A DNA stretch of 64,000 bases from Synechococcus sp. PCC 7335 (GCF_000155595.1 NZ_DS989906.1:54399-118398); one strand, 5' to 3'; numbered from the stretch's first letter, positions 1 through 7,882 are shown. Program-made: numbers and translations. Notes: a model not told the origin generated them from the letters alone.

Positions 1-578
1 TTCATTTCCCCAATTAGGCGCAGCAGTCCAACTTGGCTGACTATCCTAAAACCCTGATACAGCCAAGACGTCATTTTTATACGCCGCTCCATTTCGGATG
101 TCATCTGATTTTCATGGGAAGAATCGACTAACACTAATCCGGCTATATCTTCTAGATGCTGGCTCGCATACAGCCGCATATTGACTCCACCCAGTGAGTG
201 ACCTACTAAAATGTATGGAGGCTCAATCTCAGCTTTACTCAGAAGTAGATGTAATTCATCAGCGCTCTGCTGGCTGGTTCGAGCTGCGCCGAAATTCGGT
301 TCACTCCAACCGAACCCTGCGCGATCATAGATGCAAACACGGGCAAATTTAGCAATTTCAGAAGGAACCAAGCCCCATGCAATTGAGGGCGCACATCCGC
401 CTGCATCCATAACAACCGTTAGGATTCCCTGTCCCATACAGTTGAGGTGTAGACGGAAGCCTCCGACATCTATCAACTCACCTTGTGGAGGATATCTGCG
501 TTGATCTATGGCTGTACCCACGACTTGATAGAGGATTCCTGTAAGCAGTGAGATTGCAACGATAATTAGAGCAAGCAT
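1..578 (-). CDS. Alpha/beta hydrolase, 3' end beyond window
   Basis: The reading frame starts at ATG 576-578 on the minus strand and is still open at base 1, so the C-terminus is outside the window. The first residues (MLALIIVAISLLTGILYQVV) form a membrane anchor or signal segment. About residues 40-150 follow an alpha/beta-hydrolase fold: an oxyanion-region stretch DAGGCAPSIAWG, the strand-turn CIYDRAGFGWSE, and the nucleophile elbow GHSLGG with Ser as catalytic residue. The catalytic Asp/His would lie in the missing part. Substrate cannot be told; relatives include esterases, haloalkane-dehalogenase-like and lipase-like enzymes. It lies 58 bp downstream of the FMN reductase gene on the same strand and could be cotranscribed with it and tetR. 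Confidence 0.8.
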   Translation of the reverse strand, partial: MLALIIVAISLLTGILYQVVGTAIDQRRYPPQGELIDVGGFRLHLNCMGQGILTVVMDAGGCAPSIAWGLVPSEIAKFARVCIYDRAGFGWSEPNFGAARTSQQSADELHLLLSKAEIEPPYILVGHSLGGVNMRLYASQHLEDIAGLVLVDSSHENQMTSEMERRIKMTSWLYQGFRIVSQVGLLRLIGEM

Positions 579-636
579 AGTCAAGTTTCTCTAGCCATAT
601 ACAGTAGCCAACTTTGAGTGGTTGCCGGGGCTGCAG

Positions 637-1167
637 CTAGGCAATGCAAGAAGCTCTGAGCCCAGCGAACATCTCTCCTATCTGTTTGATTAATGTAGTA
701 TCTTCAATACTCTCTTTCTTTAGAATAGCCTTGACGTATGGAACAGGGAAAGAAGCCTGTTGAGCTACCTCAGCATCTAGTGCGCTCAGCGTCTGTTGCA
801 ACCAAACTAAAGCCCTATCGCCGCCTCTTTCTGAGGGTGAAGTGCTAATTGCCGCAGTCGGTTTCTTGTAGAGATGAGCCGAAGACACTATCCAGTCCAG
901 TGCGTTCTTCAGTGCCCCTGGCATTCCATAGGCGTACTCCGGCGTACAGATGATGACCGCATCTGCTGCTCCCAGCAGCGTACGTAACCGAACAACTGGT
1001 GATGGCGGAGAAGATGTATCTATGTCAGGTGAAAAGAGCGGTAACGAACCTAGCTCTTCGTAGATAGTCATCTCGAGTTGAATAGGGGCTAGCTTGGCAA
1101 CGGCTCGAAGGAAGGCAACGTTGGATGAACCTACTCGGAGACTACCTGCGATCGCAAGAATTTTCAT
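637..1167 (-). CDS. NADPH-dependent FMN reductase family protein
   Basis: A 176-residue flavodoxin-fold protein. The N-terminus KILAIAGSLRVGSSN is the phosphate-binding loop for FMN, and TPEYAYGMPGALKNALDW is the second conserved motif of the NADPH-dependent FMN reductase (SsuE/ChrR/ArsH-like) family. I place the start at 1167 because the open frame upstream of it overlaps tetR and is not family-like; a start at 1179 (MLLS) is also possible. The gap to the tetR stop is 62 bp, so the two genes probably form one transcript from the operator region at 1835-1904. By family knowledge it would reduce FMN, quinones or chromate-like substrates with NAD(P)H. A role in a stress response under TetR control is inference. 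Confidence 0.88.
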   Translation of the reverse strand: MKILAIAGSLRVGSSNVAFLRAVAKLAPIQLEMTIYEELGSLPLFSPDIDTSSPPSPVVRLRTLLGAADAVIICTPEYAYGMPGALKNALDWIVSSAHLYKKPTAAISTSPSERGGDRALVWLQQTLSALDAEVAQQASFPVPYVKAILKKESIEDTTLIKQIGEMFAGLRASCIA

Positions 1168-1229
1168 AGATAGAAGCATAGGTAGAGCACTCCGATAGCA
1201 TGTCACACTTAACCCCCTTAGGAGTACTC

Positions 1230-1832
1230 TCACCCCTTGTGCTGAGTTAGCAGCGTTTTGATTAGCTCTTGCGCCGTATGCAACCGTTGAGGGTCGTCTG
1301 ATTGTGCAACCCACAACGCCAATTCATTAAGCGAGCCATTGATAAGGTGAGCAAAGCCTTCAATACTAATCGTGCTTAAGCAACCTTCCTCACTTACTAC
1401 TTGAATGCCTTCGTAGAGTAACTTAAACCCACGCTGGTCAACCTCAGCAATAGTTTCCGCAGCTAAGACTGCTGGTGCTTCGATAAATACTAATCGCCTG
1501 AGATCTTCTTTTTGTGCAATTTCTAGAAACGCTTGACAGCCAATAACCAACCGTTCCCAGCTGTCCTCTACAGGTTCAATCCGGGCGTCAATGTAGTCAA
1601 TGATTTCGCTGTAGGCTTCGGAATAAACGGCCTTGAAGACATCTATCTTGCCCTTGAAATGATAATACAGCGCACCGCGAGTGATAGACAGCTCACTAAT
1701 GAGGGCTTCCGTTCCAGTGGCTGCATATCCGTGTTTCGTAAATAGGCTACGAGCCTGATCAAGAATGGCTCGACGAGTGCGCTCAGTTTGCCCAGCCTTA
1801 GTCAGCGGAGAAGCCATAGTTATTAGTTTCAT
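1230..1832 (-). CDS. TetR/AcrR family transcriptional repressor
   Basis: About 200 residues, the usual TetR length. Residues 19-65 are the N-terminal helix-turn-helix: RTRRAILDQARSLF, then the recognition part SITRGALYYHFKGK. The remainder is a helical ligand-binding domain of the AcrR C-terminal type. Two possible starts lie 15 bp apart (MKLITMASPL); ATG at 1832 is given, and 1817 is equally good. Immediately upstream are two copies of a 13-bp palindrome (ATACAG-N-CTGTAT), the expected kind of target for a TetR dimer, so autorepression and control of the downstream FMN reductase, and possibly of the divergent gene at 1974, is likely. The ligand is unknown. Confidence 0.92.
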   Translation of the reverse strand: MKLITMASPLTKAGQTERTRRAILDQARSLFTKHGYAATGTEALISELSITRGALYYHFKGKIDVFKAVYSEAYSEIIDYIDARIEPVEDSWERLVIGCQAFLEIAQKEDLRRLVFIEAPAVLAAETIAEVDQRGFKLLYEGIQVVSEEGCLSTISIEGFAHLINGSLNELALWVAQSDDPQRLHTAQELIKTLLTQHKG

Positions 1833-1834
1833 TC

Positions 1835-1857
1835 AAGATACATACAGACTGTATCTT
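1835..1857. promoter_or_regulatory. TetR operator, site 1
   Basis: The core 1842-1854 reads ATACAG-A-CTGTAT, a perfect palindrome around one base. It sits inside a second symmetric reading, AAGATACA (1835-1842) and TGTATCTT (1850-1857), also perfect. It begins three bases upstream of the tetR start codon, so a bound repressor would block tetR translation-proximal transcription. It is nearly identical to site 2. Confidence 0.75.
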
Positions 1858-1891
1858 GACAGGTTGAGCAACCAACGCTTAGTCTACATAC

Positions 1892-1904
1892 ATACAGTCT
1901 GTAT
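1892..1904. promoter_or_regulatory. TetR operator, site 2
   Basis: ATACAG-T-CTGTAT, the same palindrome as site 1 with only the central base changed. Flanks are also shared (CATACAG, CTGTATCTT). Centre-to-centre distance from site 1 is exactly 50 bp. It lies in the 141-bp divergent region between tetR and the membrane protein gene at 1974, so both directions may be controlled. Confidence 0.75.
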
Positions 1905-1973
1905 CTTTACAGCTAGATTATAGACTTACGCTTAAATTAATTTGAGCAAGTACGCTAACTTGCTGCTGGCAAT

Positions 1974-2594
1974 ATGGGACGCTTACCCGATGCAAATGAC
2001 GCGAATAAACGGCCTTCTCTATCCTGGAGTCTGATTGTACTTGCTAGCCTTTCAATGAGCTTACTCTCTGCGCTTGTGCTCTCGAATGGCTTGGAGATGT
2101 CTTCAGTTTTGCTCGCCTTGCGAGTAAGCTCTTTGACTACGGCGCTACCATTTTTACTTGTCTTCTCCATGCGTCCTCTGAAGCGACTGAAATGGACGAG
2201 TGAGATAGGGCAGTGGTCGCAGCAGTACTATCGCGAGCTATGGGTTATCACTGCTGTTAGCCACCTGATTCACTTAGCACAGATAGGTCTTTACTACACT
2301 TTGGGCCAGTCGTGCCCTTTTTTAGTTTGGGCTGTAACGCTACCGCTATGGATCATTATGGTCGGCTTTGCAAGCATAGCTATCTTCAACCCCGTGTGGT
2401 TCAAGAATGGTCAATTCCAGGACGTACGGCTGTATACGCTCGGGAGCTGGTATATATGGCTAATTTTCACAGTAGCCTTTGCTCTTGGTTCAGCGACACA
2501 GCATCTATTGTTCTACAATCTTCCGTCTGCAATATTGTTCATCGCAGGTGCGATCTTACGTTTGCGTCCTAGAGATATTGTTGCGGTACGCTAA
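1974..2594 (+). CDS. Polytopic membrane protein, unknown function
   Basis: 206 residues with about six hydrophobic segments (approximately residues 17-38, 42-66, 88-108, 115-138, 152-170 and 175-195) separated by short charged loops. His residues occur in the third segment (AVSHLIHLAQIGLY) and near TQHLLFY, a pattern reminiscent of ferric-reductase-like or cytochrome b-type membrane domains, but I do not see a full heme motif. The start ATG at 1974 is the first in frame; the body of the protein starts with a short polar N-terminus. It is divergent from tetR and shares the two operators, so it may be the transporter- or membrane-side partner of that regulon. Function unassigned. Confidence 0.75.
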   Translation: MGRLPDANDANKRPSLSWSLIVLASLSMSLLSALVLSNGLEMSSVLLALRVSSLTTALPFLLVFSMRPLKRLKWTSEIGQWSQQYYRELWVITAVSHLIHLAQIGLYYTLGQSCPFLVWAVTLPLWIIMVGFASIAIFNPVWFKNGQFQDVRLYTLGSWYIWLIFTVAFALGSATQHLLFYNLPSAILFIAGAILRLRPRDIVAVR

Positions 2595-2660
2595 AAAAGA
2601 ACAACAATCTAGGATTAGTTATCTTGTCTGACTGCGGAGCTTCAAAGGTTCTGAATTTGT

Positions 2661-3011
2661 CTAAATAGCAACCTTCTTTGCAGCCGTAGCGTCATCTCCA
2701 GTGTTAGGAACGCCTTTCGGTTCAATGAGCAGTAGATGTGTTTCAACTTCTGCTTTGGGGCAATGCTCTATGCCTTTAGGCACAATATATAGTTCTCCAG
2801 GCCCAAGCGTGATATCGCCATTACGCATCTGAATAACTAGCTCTCCTGACAAAACTAAGAAAAAGTCGTCAGTATTAGCGTGGTCGTGCCAGTTAAATTC
2901 ACCTAGCACCTTCACAACCATGACCTCGTGACCGTTGAATTCTGAGACTATCTTTGGAGACCAGTATTCGTTGAATTTGCCTAGTTTTTCTTGTAAGTTG
3001 ACCTTTTTCAT
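2661..3011 (-). CDS. Cupin domain protein
   Basis: 116 residues forming a single small beta barrel. Cupin motif 1 is seen at about residues 41-60 (WHDHANTDDFFLVLSGEL, the G-x5-H-x-H-x3,4-E-x6-G pattern with the Glu replaced by Asp). Motif 2 is at about 67-83 (GPGELYIVPKGIEHCP). Metal ligands would be the two His of WHDH and the His of GIEH. Small cupins of this type act as dioxygenases, isomerases or ligand-binding stress proteins; the reaction cannot be inferred. It stands alone between convergent and unrelated genes. Confidence 0.88.
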   Translation of the reverse strand: MKKVNLQEKLGKFNEYWSPKIVSEFNGHEVMVVKVLGEFNWHDHANTDDFFLVLSGELVIQMRNGDITLGPGELYIVPKGIEHCPKAEVETHLLLIEPKGVPNTGDDATAAKKVAI

Positions 3012-3146
3012 TAGGCTGAGTGGCTACTAGTCTGATAATTACAGTGCTGAAAAGCGGTGCCTTCACCTATGAAAACTTCCATGTGAGCGCTCTAAAAGGA
3101 TATACGTAGTGTGAACAACAGTGAACTATGTCCCCTCCGCTAGAGA

Positions 3147-3548
3147 TTACGAACGTCTTTTCAGATTTGGAGCTATTTGCCGATAGTAAGTAGAGCGTGA
3201 ACACCCGACTTGCTCGCAGATCTTATTGATCGTCAACTCACCTGCGTCAGCCAGTGCGATCGCCACCTTCATCTGACTTTTATCCAGCGACTTCGGACGA
3301 CCACCCATCCGACCACGCGCCCGCGCCGCTTTCAATCCCGCCATTGTTCGCTCACGAATCAGATTCCTTTCATACTCGGCCATCGCCCCGATCACAGAAA
3401 AGACCATCTTCCCTGACGCGGTAGACGTGTCGAAGCCGTCCTGAATGCTGAGAAAGTGTGCGCCTCGCTCTTTCAAGTATTCGACTATGCTTAGCAGGTC
3501 GCTCAAAGAACGACCCAGACGGTCCAGCTTCCAGATAACGGCCCTTTG
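3147..3548 (-). pseudogene. Serine resolvase/invertase, C-terminal fragment
   Basis: The frame encodes the C-terminal half of a small serine recombinase: VIWKLDRLGRS, then SGKMVFSVIGAMAEYERNLI, ERTMAGLKAARARGRMGGRP and a terminal helix-turn-helix (INKICEQVGCSRSTYYR). The N-terminal part with the catalytic Ser (Y-x-R-V-S-T-x-x-Q) is absent. Reading upstream, the frame leaves family-like sequence at about 3545 and meets a stop inside the terminal repeat of the MITE at 3557. A TTG at 3504-3506 is the only internal start. The remaining protein could not catalyse recombination. The break coincides with the MITE boundary, so insertion or an associated deletion probably killed the gene. Confidence 0.82.
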
Positions 3549-3556
3549 GTAGTAAT

Positions 3557-3773
3557 GGAACAGAAACGCACGCTAAGGCTGAAAGTATTGCTATACAAGC
3601 TTTTTACTATAGGTCTTTTGAACTACCGTTGAGACGCTATTTCTGTACCAGTTGATCCTTACCCTAATTGGTACATAAATTTGGCACGGTATATCAAGGG
3701 TTTCAGCCCTCTTCTACCAAAGGGGTTCAACTGGTACAGTACCCTACGGGTGCTTAGCGTGCGTTTCTGCTCC
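3557..3773. repeat. 217-bp MITE-like element with 21-bp inverted ends
   Basis: The ends 3557-3577 (starting GGAACAGAAACGCACG) and 3753-3773 are inverted repeats matching at 20 of 21 positions. Inside is a second inverted pair: TGTACCAGTTGA near 3643 against TCAACTGGTACA near 3726. No protein is encoded. This nested-palindrome design is typical of a miniature inverted-repeat element. No clear target duplication is visible, and the element directly abuts the broken resolvase. Confidence 0.7.
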
Positions 3774-4192
3774 GATGCTACTGATAGCCCTAACACTACA
3801 GAGTGAATCTGATAGCGATGTTACCTATTGCTGCGATCACATGGTCTGCTCTGCCAACATCGCTAAATTAACGCCCCTTTTTGTAACAAATCAAATGCTC
3901 AGACCTGAGCAATGATAGGCAATCGCGCAGCTCACATAGCGTCAGTTCTGAGTGCTAAGTTAACGACCATTTTTGGGACTGTAGCGGCACGAGGATGCAG
4001 CGTTTCAAAGGCCAAATAACTGCATATATTTTGGCCTCTAGGACAGCTCAGCATCTGATGCAGGTATGCGCCTTACTTTGCGGCCACAAGACAGAGAGAA
4101 AATAGAAAACACCGTTAGAAATACATTTAACAAACTACCCAAACTTATACAATCTGCATAGAGAGACATGCCCTATACTTCAGCCAGGTGTG
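3774..4192. other. Non-coding stretch with a 22-bp direct repeat
   Basis: No convincing gene. Two copies of GCTAA(A/G)TTAACG(C/A)CC(C/A)TTTTTG occur at 3862-3883 and 3954-3975 (19 of 22 identical, 92 bp apart). They could be remnants of a recombinase site array belonging to the dead resolvase, or part of another element. Upstream of 4193 no strong promoter was recognised. Confidence 0.45.
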
Positions 4193-4564
4193 ATGGATAC
4201 AAATGCTATGTCAACAAAGAGAATCAAGATTTCGTTAGGGTCTAACGCAAAAGGAACACTTGAATGTGTTGGCTTTGAAGAATTTAGCTGTTTAGGGAAA
4301 AAGGATGCCCCCTACAAAACTGATGTCACTGTGAAAGGTGAGGTTGGGGTGGATAAATTTTCCACTCGCCGTAGCAGCGAATTTCAAGTTGACCTAAACT
4401 GGGTAATCGTAATGGATGGGAATAAGGGTTACTGGATACACGAAGGAGATGTTGGTAGAAGATCATCAGCTGGGTGTATCAATCTCATTGCGGAGGATGC
4501 CAAAAAAGTATATGGATGGGTAGATGGAAGAACAAGAATTACAATTACTGCTCCTTGGCTTTGA
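4193..4564 (+). CDS. L,D-transpeptidase (YkuD)-like catalytic domain protein
   Basis: 123 residues from ATG 4193 (GTG 4190 precedes it directly; ATG 4208 is another option). The C-terminal half carries the YkuD signature: WIHEGDVGRRSSAGCINL, that is H83, then S91/S92-x-G-C95, followed by a helix EDAKKVYGWV and a final strand TRITI. In the family the Cys is the nucleophile that cross-links peptidoglycan, with the His as its partner. The first 60 residues would be the start of the beta-sandwich. There is no signal peptide, unlike most periplasmic L,D-transpeptidases, and the protein is at the small end, so a cytoplasmic or inactive relative is possible. Neighbours on both sides are mobile elements. 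Confidence 0.65.
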   Translation: MDTNAMSTKRIKISLGSNAKGTLECVGFEEFSCLGKKDAPYKTDVTVKGEVGVDKFSTRRSSEFQVDLNWVIVMDGNKGYWIHEGDVGRRSSAGCINLIAEDAKKVYGWVDGRTRITITAPWL

Positions 4565-4716
4565 AGTCAATTCTGTAGAATCCATTTAAGAGAACCGAGA
4601 AGTTCGATGGCAGTTCAAAGCAACTACATTGAAAAGCCTATACATTAGCGCTTCTAGCCTCAGCATAGTTTTCTATTCCAATACTGATACTACTCAAGGG
4701 CCTAGCACAAGAGTAC

Positions 4717-4858
4717 AGGGCAAACGCATACTAAATTAGTCTCAACGAAGAAATGAGGCTTTCAGCGATTAACGAGCTACCAAACAGTATATTTTTTCTC
4801 AATAAACCGGCTTAGAGGTCTCCTTATTGAGAAAAATCGGGAGTATGCGTTTGCCCTG
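4717..4858. mobile_element. 142-bp MITE with 10-bp target duplication
   Basis: Terminal inverted repeats CAGGGCAAACGCATACT (4717-4733) and its exact complement (4842-4858). Both flanks carry the same 10 bases CACAAGAGTA (4707-4716 and 4859-4868), a perfect target site duplication. Inside is a hairpin TTTTTCTCAATAA / TTATTGAGAAAAA. The CAGGG termini and 8-10 bp duplication fit what is known of the ISAs1 family, so this is probably a non-autonomous derivative; that family assignment is inference. Confidence 0.88.
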
Positions 4859-4923
4859 CACAAGAGTAGCTATTACGAAGAGATGTAGGAGATACTCCGT
4901 TACAATACTCCTTTCCTTATTTA

Positions 4924-5298
4924 TTATCCGGGCGGAAAAATCACATTCTCTAAAATCAAGTTTTTTGTAATTGGAACAATTTGAACACTAGAGATCTTAT
5001 CGTTCCATCCACCTGGCATTTCGCTCAAATTATTGATAGATTCAGGCCCAAATACTAACAGCCTTTTTCCGCCAAAATTCTCATGTTCAAAAAATGCTGC
5101 TGCTGTTCCGCCTAATACTTTTAGCGATGATATCTGATCATTCCAAGGTTCCCATCTAAACATGTTAACCTTCCAATGAACCTGAGTTAACCTGCCGATA
5201 ACGTCACCGTTCCTGAAAGCCCTTGATGCATCTCTGCCATTTCTATCGCGAAAAATGATAACGGCCGAGTCACTGGGAGCACCTTTCTCCCCCTTCAA
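4924..5298 (-). CDS. Beta/gamma-crystallin-like protein
   Basis: Two Greek-key motifs are visible. The first ends WNDQISSLKV; the second is AFFEHENFGGKRLLVFG...WNDKISSVQIV. The N/D-N/D-x-x-S-S signature (NDQISS, NDKISS) is the calcium-binding site of microbial beta/gamma-crystallins, so one complete two-motif domain is present. The start is unclear: the given frame begins at a TTG codon (5298) and an in-frame stop lies six bases upstream. The group II intron ends 12 bp before this point, so either TTG is used or the true N-terminus was lost. Such proteins are Ca-binding structural or stress proteins, often secreted, but no signal peptide is left here. Confidence 0.7.
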   Translation of the reverse strand: MKGEKGAPSDSAVIIFRDRNGRDASRAFRNGDVIGRLTQVHWKVNMFRWEPWNDQISSLKVLGGTAAAFFEHENFGGKRLLVFGPESINNLSEMPGGWNDKISSVQIVPITKNLILENVIFPPG

Positions 5299-5309
5299 GG
5301 CCTAGTGCA

Positions 5310-7708
5310 GTTAGCTAGGCGAGACCTCTCACGAAGCCCCGCCCGCCTTCAGCACCGTGCCTGAACTTTTCAGTTCACACAGCGCCTCTCCTACCGTTTC
5401 CCCACGCCAAGGACGCACCGGGCACCAGCCCTGTTTGTCCCATCGTGTTTTGCGGTGATGACAGGTTGGATGCACCACTTGCAGATTGTCATACACGTCC
5501 AATCCACCACTGGCCATAGGCCGAACGTGGTCTCTCTCGATGGAATCGTGTAGGTCAAAGATCCTTCTACAAATAGGACATCGCCCGCGCTGACGCTTGA
5601 GTAGGGTTGCCTCTCTGATGTGAACCATCGGATGCTTCCCCCGTCGCGCTGCCCAGTAAGCCCAATCGCCGTCATACCAGCTTTTGTGTCCTCTGACTTT
5701 GACGTGCCTTCGGATAGACACATCAGAAAACTTGGCCAACTTAAGAGTGACCCTTCCTGCTTGTTTCACCCCGAATACCCAGTGACGTCGCCCGACCGTA
5801 TGCCAGTAGCGGGATTTCACCCATTTCCGACCTTGGTGAGGGTGTCTGCGCTTTGCCCATCGTCTCAGTTGCCAGTACAGGACTGAATCGAGGTAGGCGA
5901 AGACCCGACTAGCCACATTCGAGCGGTGATAGTTGGCCCATCCCACAATGACGGGGTTGAGTGCCTCAATCAGCGCTGCTTGTGAGCAGCCGCGATGTTG
6001 TTTTATAATCTCTCTTAGTTTGGTGACTAATTTTTTGAGAGAAGCTTTACTGGGTTTGATGAGGGTTTTATAGGGCCGCTGGCTTTTGTTGATTCGTCGC
6101 CTGCGAGTGCGGTACTGGCGCACATGACAACCGAGAAAATCAAAGCCAGTTGAATACTCAGCACCCCCATTGAGAGTATGGACAATGCGGGTTTTATCAG
6201 CCCTGAGTTTTAACCCCTTACTCGCTAGCCACTGACGAATTAAGGTCTGGGCTTTGAAGATAGCCTCACGGTCTTGATGAAAGACCACGAAGTCATCAGC
6301 AAATCGCACAAGATGTGCGCCTCTAATCGTTGTTTTGACCAGTGTTTCCAGCCCATGTAAAGCGATATTGGCCAATAAGGGGGAGGCTATCCCGCCTTGA
6401 GGCGTACCTCTTTCCGTGAGCTGGATTTGGCCGTTGTCCAACACTCCTGCTTTCAGCCATGCCTTGCACTGCCGCGCAATAGATGGATGACTTTGAGAGA
6501 GTCGGGCAACTAACGGGCCGTGAGAGATTTGGTCGAAGCAGGCGGCGATATCAGCATCGAGTACCCATTTGGGCTTTTGACTGATACATCGGTGAACCTG
6601 TTCGAGTGCATCTTGGGGTGAACGTCCTGGTCTGAAGCCATAGGAGTTTGGGGCAAAAAGTGCTTCCCACTGTGGTTCCAAAGCAAGTTTGGCGAGTGCC
6701 TGTTTTGCTCTGTCGCGCATAGTAGGAATCCCTAGCTTTCGATACTCTGACTTCCCAGGCTTCGGAATCAGCACTCGGCGCACCGGGTCTGCATTCTTGT
6801 CCAGGGTCAGGTTTTTGGCTAGTTCTGTACGTTCTGGTGCTTTCAGAGAGGCTATCCCATCGACACCAGCCGTCTTTTTACCTTTGTTCTCCTGTGTGAC
6901 GCGACGAACGGCAAGCATTCGCGCTGACCAGGATGTACTCAGCAAGCGTTGGAGTGATTTGACCGTGCGGTCATCACCCCGTTGTGAGGCGCGATAGATA
7001 CGCTGTTGGAGGCGGAAAACAGTGCGCTCGACCTGGGGCCAGTTCACTGCTCTCCAGTCATCAGATATTTGTTGAACAAACTCCGTCATAATTCACTCCG
7101 ACGTTGCATCGTCGCCATAGCAGTAGTGTGTACGTCAGCGTATCCATCGGCTTTCCCGACAGCATTGGCTTGTTACACAATCCTTCTCCCCTAAACACAT
7201 ACGCCGTGAGTCGGTTGCTTTAGCCTTTCAATAGAAAGGTTAAAGAGCGTTCTTGAGGAGTTACTTCGTTCCTAGAAGTCGGGCATTTGGGCTGATTTAG
7301 GCTCCTACTTTCCGCCAGGTGCTCTGTGCGCACTCCAGTGAAATACGCTAGTTTCATTGAGCGGCACCGTGTCCGTTTTGGACGAGGGGTATCAGATTCC
7401 ATTTCCCCTCAGTTGACATAACGACGGTTCAGACGTGGGTTCGTCTCCTAGCCTTGTCAGCTCACCTAGAGCCGTTGACTCGTTAGAATCTCAAGTCAGT
7501 AGCCCATTTCACCCCGCTTTACGGATTGATGCTCAGTCGCTACCGCAGGGGTGACGGTGCTGGGTCTGTGCTCGACCAGTCAGGCTTTTGTTGGATGTGA
7601 AGTCCAACAAGGTACTGATCCGACCTCTAAGTTGTCTAGGTTCGGTTGAACCACGCTAGCTGTACGCCAATTCAGAATGAATCAACTTTCCAGCTAAACG
7701 AATCGCAC
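5310..7708 (-). mobile_element. Group II intron 1 with maturase gene
   Basis: The 5' end is GTGCGATTCG (first base complement of 7708), identical in its first ten bases to intron 2. The open reading frame 5329-7089 sits in domain IV. A domain V-like hairpin is at 5351-5386 (GGCGCTGTG / CACGGTGCT arms, GAAA loop) and a domain VI-like hairpin at 5318-5343 (GGCGGGGC / GTCTCGCC), followed by CTAGCTAAC, which gives an AY 3' end at 5310. The length is about 2.4 kb. The region 7090-7708 is intron domains I-III. The intron interrupts the leader of the crystallin-like gene rather than its coding part. Confidence 0.82.
5329..7089 (-). CDS. ltrA: Group II intron reverse transcriptase/maturase with HNH domain
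   Basis: 586 residues. Reverse-transcriptase blocks run from about residue 60 to 330: GVDG (76), YGFRPGRSPQDAL (150), DADIAACFDQI (178), GTPQGGIASPLLAN (228) and the active site FADD (263-266). A maturase X domain follows (about 370-470, GWANYHR, FAYLDSVLYWQLRRWAKRRH). The C-terminus is an HNH endonuclease (CPICRRIF, ERDHVRPMASGG, HPTCHHRKT). It splices the intron RNA and carries out target-primed insertion. The C-terminal 19 codons are read from the domain V and VI hairpins, which is unusual. The second intron's protein at 11266 is a clear homologue. Confidence 0.95.
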   Translation of the reverse strand: MTEFVQQISDDWRAVNWPQVERTVFRLQQRIYRASQRGDDRTVKSLQRLLSTSWSARMLAVRRVTQENKGKKTAGVDGIASLKAPERTELAKNLTLDKNADPVRRVLIPKPGKSEYRKLGIPTMRDRAKQALAKLALEPQWEALFAPNSYGFRPGRSPQDALEQVHRCISQKPKWVLDADIAACFDQISHGPLVARLSQSHPSIARQCKAWLKAGVLDNGQIQLTERGTPQGGIASPLLANIALHGLETLVKTTIRGAHLVRFADDFVVFHQDREAIFKAQTLIRQWLASKGLKLRADKTRIVHTLNGGAEYSTGFDFLGCHVRQYRTRRRRINKSQRPYKTLIKPSKASLKKLVTKLREIIKQHRGCSQAALIEALNPVIVGWANYHRSNVASRVFAYLDSVLYWQLRRWAKRRHPHQGRKWVKSRYWHTVGRRHWVFGVKQAGRVTLKLAKFSDVSIRRHVKVRGHKSWYDGDWAYWAARRGKHPMVHIREATLLKRQRGRCPICRRIFDLHDSIERDHVRPMASGGLDVYDNLQVVHPTCHHRKTRWDKQGWCPVRPWRGETVGEALCELKSSGTVLKAGGAS

Positions 7709-7882
7709 AGCGTAGCTGTAACCAAGTGCAATAAGCTCGAAAGCGTTGATATATAAGGGTTTTGCAGTAGTCTATTTGTACTGTATTTTTAGGCCAGTGC
7801 GAGATTATAGCTTGATTTTTAACGAGTTTTCAACGTTTCAGGCTGCGACTCAGTCCTTATTGCACTTCGTGGCAGCTATGCT
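7709..7882. repeat. Inverted-repeat segment enclosing a promoter
   Basis: Arms AAGTGCAATAAG (7724-7735) and CTTATTGCACTT (7856-7867) are perfect complements, and similarity extends imperfectly outward (AGCTG / CAGCT) to 7709 and 7882. Intron 1 inserted exactly at the inner edge of the left arm. The segment may be a small transposable element or an IS end; no TSD is seen. The remaining DNA to 8138 holds no gene I can support. Confidence 0.5.
7804..7833 (-). promoter_or_regulatory. Sigma-70-type promoter driving intron 1 and the crystallin-like gene
   Basis: On the minus strand TTGAAA (7828-7833) is followed after 18 bp by a consensus TATAAT (7804-7809). Transcription would enter the intron about 90 bp downstream and then the gene at 5298. 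The -35 box belongs to a 19-bp sequence repeated at 15945-15963. Confidence 0.7.

Noticed and set aside
5391-5886. Open frames antisense to or overlapping the first maturase
   Set aside because: Shadows of the RT/HNH coding sequence without their own signals.
7220-7402. Open frame upstream of the first maturase, and a similar one at 13102-13293
   Set aside because: Both fall in conserved group II intron RNA domains; the shared peptide bits reflect RNA conservation.
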